Source: Paenibacillus radicis (ex Xue et al. 2023)
GTDB taxonomy: Bacteria > Bacillota > Bacilli > Paenibacillales > NBRC-103111
Reading direction: 5' to 3'
Assembly: GCF_024722015.1 (NCBI RefSeq)
Contig: NZ_JANQBD010000001.1
Coordinates: forward strand, 434,001 to 498,000
Length of the DNA stretch: 64,000 nt
Both the position numbers and the translations under genes were made by a program. Positions 48,114 to 56,391 of the stretch are shown piece after piece. Position 1 is the first letter of the stretch; each line of letters starts with the position of its first letter. The notes below the pieces were generated by a model. That model did not search any database, was not told the DNA's origin, and saw only the letters and a program-made list of their open reading frames with translations.

Positions 48114-48749
48114 TCACTGTTTTTTACTTTTGCCCAAAAATAAGAAGATACCTATAGCTATCAACACAATGGCGCCTAAGTAGGAGCCCATGAATTCAAA
48201 CAGCTTGGCAATCCACTGCGGCTTCGTGCTGAAAACGAAGACCAGCATGCCTCCGGCAATGAGCAGCAGCCCGAATTTTTTCGGATTGAATGTTAGGCCC
48301 AGCGGCTCGTCAAACCACTGATTCATGTGCTCGAAATCCAGGTGCCCATTATAAAGGAAAGCATTTCTGGCATTGACCTTTTCGGTTGAATGCATAACGT
48401 CAAAAAGGCTGTAGAAATAAATAACCGGAAACATCAAACAAAAAAAAGTCTGCACCGGGTTTCCCCCATTTTTATCGCCATCAAACGTTATGATCATGCA
48501 GATGTCCAAAACGAGGAGCATCATTACCAGCAGCCCTTTTTGCATCAATCCCAAATACAAGTGTCCGGTACCCGGGATGAAAAATGCTAACAATCCAGCC
48601 ATCAGCTTGCTTTTATGTGCGTAGGGTATGAAGGGCGGCGGGGTTAACGGGGGGTTCATCTGTTTAAAGCGTTCTTCCATAAACGGATCCGTATCCTGTT
48701 CTTCATGCCTTATGTTTGAATGTGGATTATTAGTCAAATGTTCGTCCAT
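48114..48749 (-). CDS. Conserved multi-pass membrane protein of unknown function
   Basis: 211 residues: a soluble N-terminus (about 1-45), then KSKLMAGLLAFFIPGTGHLYLGLMQKGLLVMMLL, which has the TM2-like pattern of a glycine-containing turn between two helices. Further helices follow at about 100-115, 160-175 and 185-205, ending in lysines. No catalytic motif. It starts 24 nt after the anti-sigma gene and precedes the RND exporter, so it is likely part of the sigma-factor regulon. Function not assigned. Confidence 0.72.
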   Translation of the reverse strand: MDEHLTNNPHSNIRHEEQDTDPFMEERFKQMNPPLTPPPFIPYAHKSKLMAGLLAFFIPGTGHLYLGLMQKGLLVMMLLVLDICMIITFDGDKNGGNPVQTFFCLMFPVIYFYSLFDVMHSTEKVNARNAFLYNGHLDFEHMNQWFDEPLGLTFNPKKFGLLLIAGGMLVFVFSTKPQWIAKLFEFMGSYLGAIVLIAIGIFLFLGKSKKQ

Positions 48750-48773
48750 AGCTGTTTCCTCCTAAATGTTTAT

Positions 48774-49259
48774 TTATGATAAATGATTAAATAATGCAGC
48801 TATTTGATCCAGCAATTTATAGCTGATGGTCATTGATTTCAATACCGTCTCCTGCACACTAAAGCTAAATTGTCCGGCCCACTGATTTACGATCCGATGC
48901 AGCGTTCCGGAGGCAATGAAAATGTAAGTACCCATAAATGCAATCATGGCGTGCATAATCTCCGCCCTCCAATTGGTGTAGCTTTTATGCCCTGATGGAG
49001 CCTCTGACGAACCCTGATTCGTTACTTGGCCTGCTGCAGAAATCGAATCCATGACACGATCGGTGAAATCGTCGGCGGGCTGCAGGATAGGAAGAATGTC
49101 AAGCAGTTCGTTTATCGTCCGTTCCAGCTCAAGCTTCTCCAGGCAAGCTGCACAGCAAGCCAAATGAGCATCCATCCATTGTTGTTCAAGCATCGTACAG
49201 TCGTTAGTAAGGTAGCTGATCAGCAGAGCTTGGCTTGGGTGTTTTTTACGAAGACTCAT
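48774..49259 (-). CDS. Anti-sigma factor with zinc-finger (ZAS-like) N-terminus
   Basis: 161 residues. An N-terminal cytoplasmic domain carries HLACCAAC (H-x3-C-x2-C, about 32-39), as in zinc-containing anti-sigma factors. A linker follows, then one membrane segment at about 101-120 (AEIMHAMIAFMGTYIFIASG), then a short outer part. It would hold the co-encoded ECF sigma factor inactive at the membrane until a signal arrives. Its start overlaps the end of the sigma gene by 14 nt, a common arrangement for stoichiometric control. Confidence 0.82.
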   Translation of the reverse strand: MSLRKKHPSQALLISYLTNDCTMLEQQWMDAHLACCAACLEKLELERTINELLDILPILQPADDFTDRVMDSISAAGQVTNQGSSEAPSGHKSYTNWRAEIMHAMIAFMGTYIFIASGTLHRIVNQWAGQFSFSVQETVLKSMTISYKLLDQIAALFNHLS

Positions 49260-49812
49260 CCCTGTTCACCTCCAACCATTTTTCCTTAAGCATCATTTTT
49301 CCACGGTACAGCCGGTTTTCTACTGCTTTAAGCGACAAATTAGTAACCGTGGCGATTTCCTGATACGACATTTGCTTATAGTGATACAAATACAAAATCA
49401 AACGGTATTTCTCCGGCATGCTTGAGAGCAAGGATTGTACAAGATGTCTCGTTTCGTTCAGCTCCGCCTGTTCCTCCGGCCCCTCCGATCGTCTCGCAAA
49501 CCAGCCCTTGACTTTATCCAGCACTGTCTCATTGAGCTTCTGCCCCTTTGACCGCTGGTAGTCCTTCACCAAATTGACAGTCAAACGATACAGCCAAGTT
49601 GTAAATTTGGCATTGCCCTGATAGCCGTCCAAAAATCGGTACAGTTTAATAAATGCCTCCTGAGATAAATCCTCCGAGGTTTCGCGATGCTTCAACATCC
49701 GGTATATCAATGAGAAAATATAATTTTTATGCCGGTTCACAAGTATTCGATACGCATCCTGATTGCCTTGACGGACTTGTTCGACCAGCTGCTCATCCGT
49801 CCATTGCTCCAT
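49246..49812 (-). CDS. RNA polymerase ECF-type sigma factor (SigW-like)
   Basis: 188 residues from ATG 49812 (GGGTGGTGA upstream); the open frame runs 13 codons further without a better site. Region 2 (about 10-80: DAYRILVNRHKNYIFSLIYRMLKHRETSEDLSQEAFIKLYRFLDGYQG) recognises the -10 and melts DNA. Region 4 (about 125-180: LLSSMPEKYRLILYLYHYKQMSYQEIATVTNLSLKAVENRLYRGKMML) recognises the -35. Overlaps its anti-sigma gene. I looked for an ECF-type autoregulatory promoter upstream and did not find one with proper spacing. Confidence 0.92.
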   Translation of the reverse strand: MEQWTDEQLVEQVRQGNQDAYRILVNRHKNYIFSLIYRMLKHRETSEDLSQEAFIKLYRFLDGYQGNAKFTTWLYRLTVNLVKDYQRSKGQKLNETVLDKVKGWFARRSEGPEEQAELNETRHLVQSLLSSMPEKYRLILYLYHYKQMSYQEIATVTNLSLKAVENRLYRGKMMLKEKWLEVNRDESS

Positions 49813-50061
49813 CGCTTCACCACCCAAATAATTTCCAGAAAACGTGCACACGCAAGCCTAAACTATATAAATAAAGGGCTTCGATTCCACGTGAAGATCA
49901 GTTCCTTGCACCAGTTAAGCTTTTGTTCAAACAATTAAGCGATATTGTATTTGTTTTCCTTCTGTTATATAAGACGAGAAACGGCGCTGTCCCCCTCAGA
50001 AAATTAAAAAACATTTTTTTCCATCGGATTAAGACGAAGAGATATTCTGGGAAGCATAAAA

Positions 50062-50090
50062 AGGACCTTCAGTTCAATCCTGACGGTCCT
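50062..50090. repeat. Hairpin at the edge of the IS91-like terminus
   Basis: AGGACC/GGTCCT with additional pairing of TTCAG and CTGA around a short loop. A hairpin in the equivalent place (ACCTGGCC/GGCCAGGT, 62324-62342) flanks the other copy of the terminus, so it may belong to the element end rather than be a terminator. Confidence 0.45.
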
Positions 50091-50091
50091 G

Positions 50092-50460
50092 TTTGTGCAA
50101 ACTCATACGTGTGCGTGGGAGGGGAATCGGTGTGGGGTTTCGACTGTACTTGAAATCGTGTTCCGTGGATGGGTACGCTTGCAGCGGTGGGAACACGATA
50201 TGTTCAAACGCATACGTGCTTGGGAGGTAATTCTTCATAGTTAGGCTGCATACCCGTAGATTTACTGGAGGTATCAGGGCGGACGCTCACGCCTCTTCAC
50301 CCTACACCGATTCCCTCCTTGTTCTACTCTGTGCTGCCTGCCCCTTCTTTCTTACTTTATCCGGTCTTCGATCCGGCATTCATAGCCCTATTCCCCATTT
50401 TAATATTCTCTATGTACCTTCAAAGCTAAAGTCGGTGGCGTGTCTTCATCCCCATTAACA
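50092..50460 (-). mobile_element. Solitary terminus of an IS91-like element (long-hairpin sequence)
   Basis: Similar along its length, on the same strand, to 62345-62600, which lies directly behind an IS91-like transposase remnant. Outer arms GGGAATCGGTGTGGG (50122-50136) and CCCTACACCGATTCCC (50300-50315) enclose inner arms TTGAAATCGTGTTCC (50150-50164) and GGAACACGATATGTTCAA (50190-50207). This copy holds about 65 extra bases between the inner and outer right arms. The tail CTTTCTTACTTTATCC..GGCATTCATA matches the other copy. No transposase sequence is present here. Confidence 0.6.
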
Positions 50461-50529
50461 CTGCCAATCACTCGCTTAGACGGAAGTGAGGTGCGTTATT
50501 TCATTGTTTTAACGTTATTTTTCAAGCGA

Positions 50530-50612
50530 AACGGAACTAGGATCTCTTATTTGTTTAAAATATCGCATTTCTGACTATTAAAGTCGAAATAACGTATCGT
50601 AGTTCCGCGACT
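50530..50612. repeat. Imperfect GGAACT palindrome
   Basis: CGGAACTAGGATCTCTTATTT and the opposing AAATAACGTATCGTAGTTCCG pair except at four positions, around a loop of about 40 nt. Related GGAACT/AGTTCC inverted repeats occur at 57965-58095, so this is probably an intergenic repeat family. Confidence 0.55.
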
Positions 50613-51101
50613 TCATGAAATGGGATGGGTTTTCAAACAATAGAGGATTGACGTTCCGTTAGTCAGCGGAATTCATGTTAGATGATCCAAAAACATAGCA
50701 TAGGTGGATGAAAATGTTCATCAGGTTCCCATTCCCACTCCCCCTAAGAGAGAGACCTCACCTATACTGTATATAGCGTTGGCTATCCGTACCGGATCAA
50801 AGGCCCGTAGGCTCATCGAAATCTATTGGTTGCCATACGTCGTTCGAGTGCATACCTCAACACTCCATAAATTGGAAATAATGAGTGAGCTTCGCTCGCC
50901 CCAAAACATATAAAGCCCGGCACAGAACGCCTTGCGGCATCACTATCTTTTCTCTCTTTTACTGAACGTAATCGCCCTATTTGTCTTGCTTCCCATCGAA
51001 TTCATGATTCACAGGTAGCTGGATACATCTTCCATCGACTCTTTTAGTCAAGACAAGGCAAAAACGAACAAAGTATAAACACACAAACACCAAAAAACCA
51101 G

Positions 51102-51144
51102 TCTTTCCGGTCTTTCCGGTCTTTCCGGTCTTTCCGGTCTTTCC
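51102..51144. repeat. Nine-base tandem repeat
   Basis: TCTTTCCGG is repeated perfectly four times and followed by a partial fifth copy. A simple-sequence tract; no spacers, so not CRISPR. Confidence 0.9.
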
Positions 51145-51449
51145 TCAAGTGAACTGAAAAGGTCTGCGTTTCTTTTAAAAAATAAATTCAAAAAAGCTCA
51201 ACCTCAAAATCAGCGCTTGCCCCTCCTCCGACCATAATTCCGCATAAATTCCTGCAAACATGCAGTTATTTTCTGAAGAAATTTGCTGTTGAGAGGAAAA
51301 AACTGCGAATATACAGCAATTCTCATATAATTCAGCCAGTTTCAATTAAGAATGAGAAAAAAGATGCACATTTGCATGAATTTCAGAATACTACGATAAA
51401 ACGGCCAAAAGGATGTATGAATGCAGGTTTTTGGTGTAGACAATGGCTT

Positions 51450-51635
51450 CGAATCGAATGATATCTTGCCCTCTGCCAATTTTGTTCTAAGGTTTTGTTT
51501 AGAGTTGGGCAGGAACTGAGCTGGATCTAATAATATCTTGGCTCTGCCATTGCCGTTCTAAGGTCTTGTCTAGAGCTGGGCTGGGTACGGAGCTGGATCT
51601 AATAATATCTTGGCTCTGCCATCGACGTTCTCAAC
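51450..51635. repeat. 72-bp tandem repeat, about 2.5 copies
   Basis: The blocks starting at 51518 and 51590 both begin GAGCTGGATCTAATAATATC and continue TTGGCTCTGCCAT. A more diverged copy starts near 51450. They contain TCTAGAGCTGGGCTGGG-type sequence of no recognised function. Confidence 0.75.
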
Positions 51636-51680
51636 CGAAATCGATTAACTCCATCAGCCCCTGATTTGATTTAGTGCCCA

Positions 51681-51715
51681 ATAAAAATGAGCCTCAAGAA
51701 TCGCTTCCAAGGCTC
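51681..51715 (-). terminator. Probable terminator downstream of the family-43-like gene
   Basis: On the minus strand GAGCCT and AGGCTC pair around a 15-nt loop, followed by ATTTTTATT. It is about 235 nt past the stop at 51951, beyond the CTCTTGCTC repeats, which may have expanded in between. Confidence 0.6.
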
Positions 51716-51875
51716 GTTTCACAGCTAGGGAGACATCTCGGAATCGCCTAATTTCTTTATTTTTCAATAGCATCACTTTTTCAGTGGCCCTCCCTTAAAT
51801 CAACAGCTATTCAGATGAATCCGGCTTATTAAGTGTTTTTTTCATGGAGCAAATGGCCCCCTATCTCTAACTATC

Positions 51876-51960
51876 CTCTTGCTCCTCTTGCTCCTCTTGC
51901 TCCTCTTGCTCCTCTCGTTTCCCTTACTCCTCTCGGTTCTCTTGCTCCTCTCAGTTCCCT
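51876..51960. repeat. CTCTTGCTC tandem repeat abutting the end of a gene
   Basis: Four perfect nine-base units (51876-51914) are followed by degenerate ones (CTCTCGGTT, CTCTTGCTC, CTCTCAGTT). The last degenerate unit includes the TGA stop of the gene at 51951-52877, so repeat growth may have set that gene's C-terminus. Confidence 0.75.
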
Positions 51961-52877
51961 CGATTCAAATCAAGCTCAAAGGACTGATTACGATCACACT
52001 GCAATACCCCATCCTTCACTTCCAATCGAGCAACCTGGATAGAGGAACGGCGAGCCGCATAGGTGCGGGACTGATCATTATGATGTACCCGGTCAGGGTG
52101 GGTGAAGTAGAAAATGTAGGCATTTTCTCCCCGAACGACTACATCCGCATGCAAACCGATCGTTCGGTCATCTTCACGGGTTCCGGCTTCGCTTAGGATT
52201 AATCCGTTGCGCTCCCATTTCTCTCCATCTTGGGAACGGTATACTCCCTGCCCTCTCCACTCGTCGATGATCATCCAGTAGCTTCCCTTATATTCAAACA
52301 CATTCGGTCCCTCATGGGGATGACTCGTTATGACTGGCCCCACAACACTCCATTCGTACAAATCATGGCTATCCGCCGCATAGGTATGCGACTCATTATC
52401 TTCATCCTTGTACCACATCCGAAAGCGTCCGTCAGGAAGCTTGTGGATACAAGCATCGATAACCCGCTCTGAGCTTAGCTTGATCTCAGATTGGAACGTC
52501 CACTGCAACAAATCAGGGCTTGTATAATGAAGCATTCGACGCTTATGTCCAGCCCAATCGTAAGGGACCCCTTGTATATAGCTGACATACATGTGATAAG
52601 TACCGGCCTCGAATATAATTTCCGGAGCCCAGAATGTATTGCGTCCCCATTCAATGTCCAGCCCGGGCAGAGTCCCCCTGTAAACCCAATTGCGGCCTCC
52701 GTCTGACGAAGAAGCGATACCCAGATCAGTTCCGTGAACCCACGCGAACTTGAGGCCCTCCGCTGTCGCTCTGCGATTCGTATAGATCATCCACCATTCT
52801 TGGGCTTGATGGTTCCATATAACAACCGGATCGGCCGCCCCATCGTATACAGGATCTCTAAATAATGGTGCATTCAT
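51951..52877 (-). CDS. Glycoside hydrolase, family-43-like five-bladed beta-propeller
   Basis: 308 residues, no signal peptide. Repeated blade motifs are visible: DGAADPVVIWNHQAQEWWMIYTNRR, GIASSSDGGRNW, NTFWAPEIIFEAGTYHMYVSYIQG, HYTSPDLLQW, IDACIHKLPDGRFRMWYKDED, HEGPNVFEYKGSYWMIIDEW, GVYRSQDGEKWE. AADPVV would give the base aspartate and HEGPNVF the acid glutamate, as in GH43/GH32-like enzymes. Probably acts on imported oligosaccharides after the sulfatase; the exact family and sugar are open. The stop lies in a simple repeat tract, so the tail may be altered. Confidence 0.78.
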   Translation of the reverse strand: MNAPLFRDPVYDGAADPVVIWNHQAQEWWMIYTNRRATAEGLKFAWVHGTDLGIASSSDGGRNWVYRGTLPGLDIEWGRNTFWAPEIIFEAGTYHMYVSYIQGVPYDWAGHKRRMLHYTSPDLLQWTFQSEIKLSSERVIDACIHKLPDGRFRMWYKDEDNESHTYAADSHDLYEWSVVGPVITSHPHEGPNVFEYKGSYWMIIDEWRGQGVYRSQDGEKWERNGLILSEAGTREDDRTIGLHADVVVRGENAYIFYFTHPDRVHHNDQSRTYAARRSSIQVARLEVKDGVLQCDRNQSFELDLNRGN

Positions 52878-53048
52878 TGGCTACACTCTCCTTGTTAATT
52901 CCATAGCCTTCCGTATAATGCCTTGCCATCAGAGTATGTAAGGCTCGATTTGTCCTCATTGTACATTTATCGCCCAAATGTCGGCAAGTATCTAATTCTT
53001 CAGCGTTGAAGAAATGATTCTTGCAGTACTTCCAAATCCATCACCAAC

Positions 53049-53085
53049 AAAAAAATCCCCCACCCAGGAATCTCCCAGGTGAAGG
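53049..53085 (-). terminator. Terminator after the sulfatase gene
   Basis: On the minus strand TCCTTCACCTGGGA and CCTGGGTGGGGGA can pair with G-T and mismatch positions, followed by seven T. It begins 12 nt after the stop at 53097. Confidence 0.75.
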
Positions 53086-53096
53086 ACTTTACCGTA

Positions 53097-54443
53097 TCAA
53101 CTCATAGCTTCCTTTGTTGTTACTCTCCGTTGTCCCCCCGGACGGGAGGGCGCAAGTTCAATAACCGGGGCATTCTCCCCCGTCTCCTGCATGCGCCGGA
53201 TGAGACGCTGCTTCATCCTATCAGCAGCCTCGCGGTGGGAATCGAGTCCTATGAGATTCGTCAGCTCATAGGGATCGGATTTCAGATCGTACAGGTAAGC
53301 CTCCTGGTAACGATCCGACCCGGCATCGGTGAAGCTATTTTTCTCCGGCGCTGTTACGCCATACTTCCATCGCTTCGTCCTGACCGCACGGCCTACCTGC
53401 GATTCGCTGATCTGCACGAACACATCTTCCGGCCAAGGCGACTTGTCCACGGTTAGCAGTGATCGTCCCTGCATATCCGCAGGCACTGGAATTCCCGCCG
53501 CATCCAGCAAAGTCGGCGGCAAATCAATCAAGCTCACGAGCTCCTGCAACTGGCGGCCTCCCCAAAAGCCGGGACCTGTTATCGCGCTCGGCACACGAAT
53601 GGAAGCATCATGGCCTGAACGTTTATATTCTTCGTTCCTCGTCTTGAAGTGGCAGCCATGGTCGGAGGTGAACAGAATGATTGTGTTCTCATCCAATTCG
53701 AGTGACTTCAACGCATCCATCAATCTTCCCAATGCTTCATCCAGTCTCTTCACCATACCGTAATATCCTGCTATATGCTGATGAACGGTTCCTCCAAGCG
53801 CAGCTAGATCAGGAGGAAGCCAAGCACCGGTATATCTTTCCCTATATCCGTCAGGTGCAGGGTAATCGTCCAGATGATTCTGATGATGCGGCTCCAAATA
53901 AGAAAGGAACAAATAAAAAGGATTTTCCTTTTGCCCGTCGATATACCGGATCGCAGCATCTGTAATTGCATCCACACGGTATCCCGGGAGCTTAACAGGC
54001 TCATTATCATTGTTATACATGACCGTACGATACGAGTCAGAAGTAAATTCCAATACATCGGATGCCAGCCAATACTGGTATCCCCCGCGTTTGCCCTCCG
54101 GTACAGGCTCTACTCCCGCCAAATGCCATTTGCCTATATATCCGGTGCGGTAGCCCTCCTCGTTGAAATAATGCGCTAACGTCTTCGACTCTTCCGGAAG
54201 CGGTATCCCATTGACAAAGCAGCCCGTTGTCGTTGCATACTTCCCTGTTTGCAAGCAGGATCTTGCGGGTCCGCATACCGGCTGGCATGTAAAAGAGTGA
54301 GTGATATGCGTTCCGCCAAGCGCCATCCTCTCAAAGTTAGGCATTAATTGCATCGGATTGCCATGCAGGCTGGAGGTGTCCCAGCGCTGCTGATCCGTAA
54401 AAAATACAATCACATTTGGGCGTTTCTGCTGTTGATTTTCCAT
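53097..54443 (-). CDS. Type I sulfatase (arylsulfatase family)
   Basis: 448 residues without a signal peptide. Metal and active-site motifs: FFTDQQRWD (metal aspartate 17), the formylglycine motif CGPAR with Cys57 in QPVCGPARSCLQTGKY, GYIGKWHLAG, and LFTSDHGCHF for the later metal ligands. The cysteine must be converted to formylglycine by a maturase, none of which is in the window. It would remove sulfate esters from imported sugars in the cytoplasm. It is the last gene of the transport operon at 54526-57720, so the imported glycan is probably sulfated. Confidence 0.92.
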   Translation of the reverse strand: MENQQQKRPNVIVFFTDQQRWDTSSLHGNPMQLMPNFERMALGGTHITHSFTCQPVCGPARSCLQTGKYATTTGCFVNGIPLPEESKTLAHYFNEEGYRTGYIGKWHLAGVEPVPEGKRGGYQYWLASDVLEFTSDSYRTVMYNNDNEPVKLPGYRVDAITDAAIRYIDGQKENPFYLFLSYLEPHHQNHLDDYPAPDGYRERYTGAWLPPDLAALGGTVHQHIAGYYGMVKRLDEALGRLMDALKSLELDENTIILFTSDHGCHFKTRNEEYKRSGHDASIRVPSAITGPGFWGGRQLQELVSLIDLPPTLLDAAGIPVPADMQGRSLLTVDKSPWPEDVFVQISESQVGRAVRTKRWKYGVTAPEKNSFTDAGSDRYQEAYLYDLKSDPYELTNLIGLDSHREAADRMKQRLIRRMQETGENAPVIELAPSRPGGQRRVTTKEAMS

Positions 54444-54525
54444 AATCTGATGTTGCTCCTCTCGTAATCATTTTTCTATAATCGTTTTACTATAGCCACT
54501 CCATCGTTCTTTTACAACAGTTCTT

Positions 54526-55371
54526 TTATTCCTTAACTCCTCCAGCCGTCAGCCCCTCCACCATGTACCGCTGCAAAAACATAAAAGCAATTAATAAAGG
54601 AAGAGTTGCCGTAACCGCAGCAGCAGTCGCACCGGACCAATTGTACGAATATTCGCCTAGGAAGGTAAGCGATAGTCCCGGGCTTAACGTCCTTTTATCA
54701 ATGTCGCTAACTAAAGTCAGGCCGAATAAAAAGTCATCCCAGGCGATAAGAAACGTATAGATAGCAACAGCCATAATACCCGGCTTCGCCAAAGGGACAA
54801 TGATCATAAAGAGCGTCTTGAAGCGAGAGGCTCCGTCGATCTCCGCTGCCTCCTCAAGCTCCTTGGAGATGCCGTTGAAAAACGTCCTCATCAGCATGAT
54901 GCAGAAGGGAAGCGCCGTCATGGTCGAAGCCAATACAAGTACGAATAAGGTGTTCAATAAGTGCAGCGCTTGATATTGGGAATACAAACCGATCACAAGG
55001 GTGACTGTCGGAAACATCTGGGCGGATAAAAAGATCAGAGTGATCAAATTGCTTCCCCGAAACCGAAACCTCGATAAAGCATACCCTGCGAAAATCGCAA
55101 CAAAGATGCATAATATTGTCGCTCCCAATGCAACAATGAACGTATTTTTGTAAAACGTCAGAAATACAGAAGAGCGAAGAATCTCCATATAACTGGTTAA
55201 TTGAATTTGCACCGGTATCCATTTGGGTGGAAGCTGCATCAAATCACTGTTATTTTGTACAGAGGTCACAACAATCCAATAGATAGGGAACAAGAAGAAG
55301 AACAGCAGGAAGAGAAGCAAGGCGTAGGTTAATCCTTCTCTTTTGAACAATAGATGTTTAACCGGATTCAT
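54526..55371 (-). CDS. Sugar ABC transporter permease, MalG/AraQ type (CUT1)
   Basis: 281 residues, six helices. Features are PPKWIPVQIQLTSYMEIL near the N-terminus, SRFRFRGSNLITLIFLSAQMFPTVTLVIGLYSQYQALHLLNT, the EAA loop ELEEAAEIDGASRFKTLFMIIVPLAKPG, and the end YMVEGLTAGGVKE. Channel subunit paired with the MalF-type permease 13 nt upstream. Confidence 0.92.
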   Translation of the reverse strand: MNPVKHLLFKREGLTYALLLFLLFFFLFPIYWIVVTSVQNNSDLMQLPPKWIPVQIQLTSYMEILRSSVFLTFYKNTFIVALGATILCIFVAIFAGYALSRFRFRGSNLITLIFLSAQMFPTVTLVIGLYSQYQALHLLNTLFVLVLASTMTALPFCIMLMRTFFNGISKELEEAAEIDGASRFKTLFMIIVPLAKPGIMAVAIYTFLIAWDDFLFGLTLVSDIDKRTLSPGLSLTFLGEYSYNWSGATAAAVTATLPLLIAFMFLQRYMVEGLTAGGVKE

Positions 55372-55384
55372 TGTGCAGCTCCCC

Positions 55385-56317
55385 CTAGTATTCCGTGTTT
55401 CTATTCATAAAACGGGTATAAATGATCGAAAAGGTGAACAGCAGGACAAGCCATATTACACCGATGGCGGAACCTTTTCCCAGCTCATACCTGGAAAATG
55501 CCGTCTCATAAGTGAGGATAGCTAATGAAGAAGTGGCTCCCGCAGGCCCTCCTCCTGTCAAAGTAAAGAATAAAGTAAACATTTGGAAATTATTAACAAT
55601 CATAATTAATGAAACACTAGTAATAACCGGCTTCAGCAGCGGAAGCGTCACATGGTGAAACAGCTTCCAGCCGCCTGCTCCATCAATTCTCGCCGCTTCA
55701 TACAAGCTTGCGGAGATACTCTGTAAACCAGCCAGCAGCATAACAGCAACCAAAGGCATTTGTCGGAATACAGCCACTATTGTGATGGAGGTCAGTGCCC
55801 AATCCATGCTCCGCAGCCAGTTAATATTTTCATGAATAATTCCGAGCTTCATAAGGCTATAATTCAAAACCCCATAGTCGGACTGATAAATCCACATAAA
55901 TATTAATGCGGTTACGATTGTAGGTATAGCCCACGGAATCATAACGATACTGCGGAAAAAAGCTCGCATGCGAATATTTCTATTCAACAGCAGCGCCATA
56001 ACAAGACCTAGCAGCAAATCAGAAGTAACGGCACTAACAACATAAGTCAATGTAATCTGAAGAGAATGATAAAATTCAGGGGATTTTAGAATCGTCAAAT
56101 AATTCGCGAAATCATTCCATTTAGGATCACTGTTAAGTAAGGAATAGTCCGTAAAGCTCATATAAATGGATTTAACAAGGGGACTAATAATCGTCAAACC
56201 CAAAAGAAGAATTGCAGGTAATAGCAATAAAAAAGCAAAGAAAAGGTTGCGCTGTTCACGAGTCAGCCTAGCGTTCAAGTTCCTCACCCCGTCTGTCGGA
56301 TAGTGTAATGCCTTCAT
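55385..56317 (-). CDS. Sugar ABC transporter permease, MalF/AraP type (CUT1)
   Basis: 310 residues, six helices. It has LLLPAILLLGLTIISPLVKSIYMSFTDYS at the N-terminus and the EAA loop SLYEAARIDGAGGWKLFHHVTLPLLKPV, and ends FSIIYTRFMNRNTEY. Imports the substrate with the AraQ-type partner. 74 nt after the binding-protein gene. Confidence 0.92.
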   Translation of the reverse strand: MKALHYPTDGVRNLNARLTREQRNLFFAFLLLLPAILLLGLTIISPLVKSIYMSFTDYSLLNSDPKWNDFANYLTILKSPEFYHSLQITLTYVVSAVTSDLLLGLVMALLLNRNIRMRAFFRSIVMIPWAIPTIVTALIFMWIYQSDYGVLNYSLMKLGIIHENINWLRSMDWALTSITIVAVFRQMPLVAVMLLAGLQSISASLYEAARIDGAGGWKLFHHVTLPLLKPVITSVSLIMIVNNFQMFTLFFTLTGGGPAGATSSLAILTYETAFSRYELGKGSAIGVIWLVLLFTFSIIYTRFMNRNTEY

Positions 56318-56391
56318 ATGAATAATGAAAGGGACAGCAGACTGTCACTGTCCCTTCGATTACAATGTTCACTTGTTGTCTCGAAAGACGG

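Larger units (their letters stand above)
49813..51950. other. Two-kilobase gene-free region full of repeats
   Basis: No convincing gene. From left: a hairpin and IS91-like terminus (50062-50460), a GGAACT palindrome region (50470-50690), an unassigned stretch (50700-51000), a nine-base tandem repeat (51102-51144), an AT-rich block with several short inverted repeats around CTGCAAACATGCAG (51240-51420), 72-bp tandem repeats (51450-51635), a terminator (51681-51715) and CTCTTGCTC repeats (51876-51960). It looks like a sink for inserted and amplified sequence. Confidence 0.7.

Noticed and set aside
49813..49950. ECF-type autoregulatory promoter before the sigma gene
   Set aside because: A GGAACT and a CGT occur on the minus strand but only about 8 bp apart, not the 15-17 bp required.
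50704..50913. 69-codon open frame in the repeat-rich region
   Set aside because: Composition is not protein-like and no start signal is present.
51102..51144. Possible CRISPR array
   Set aside because: Units are nine bases with no spacers; a simple tandem repeat.
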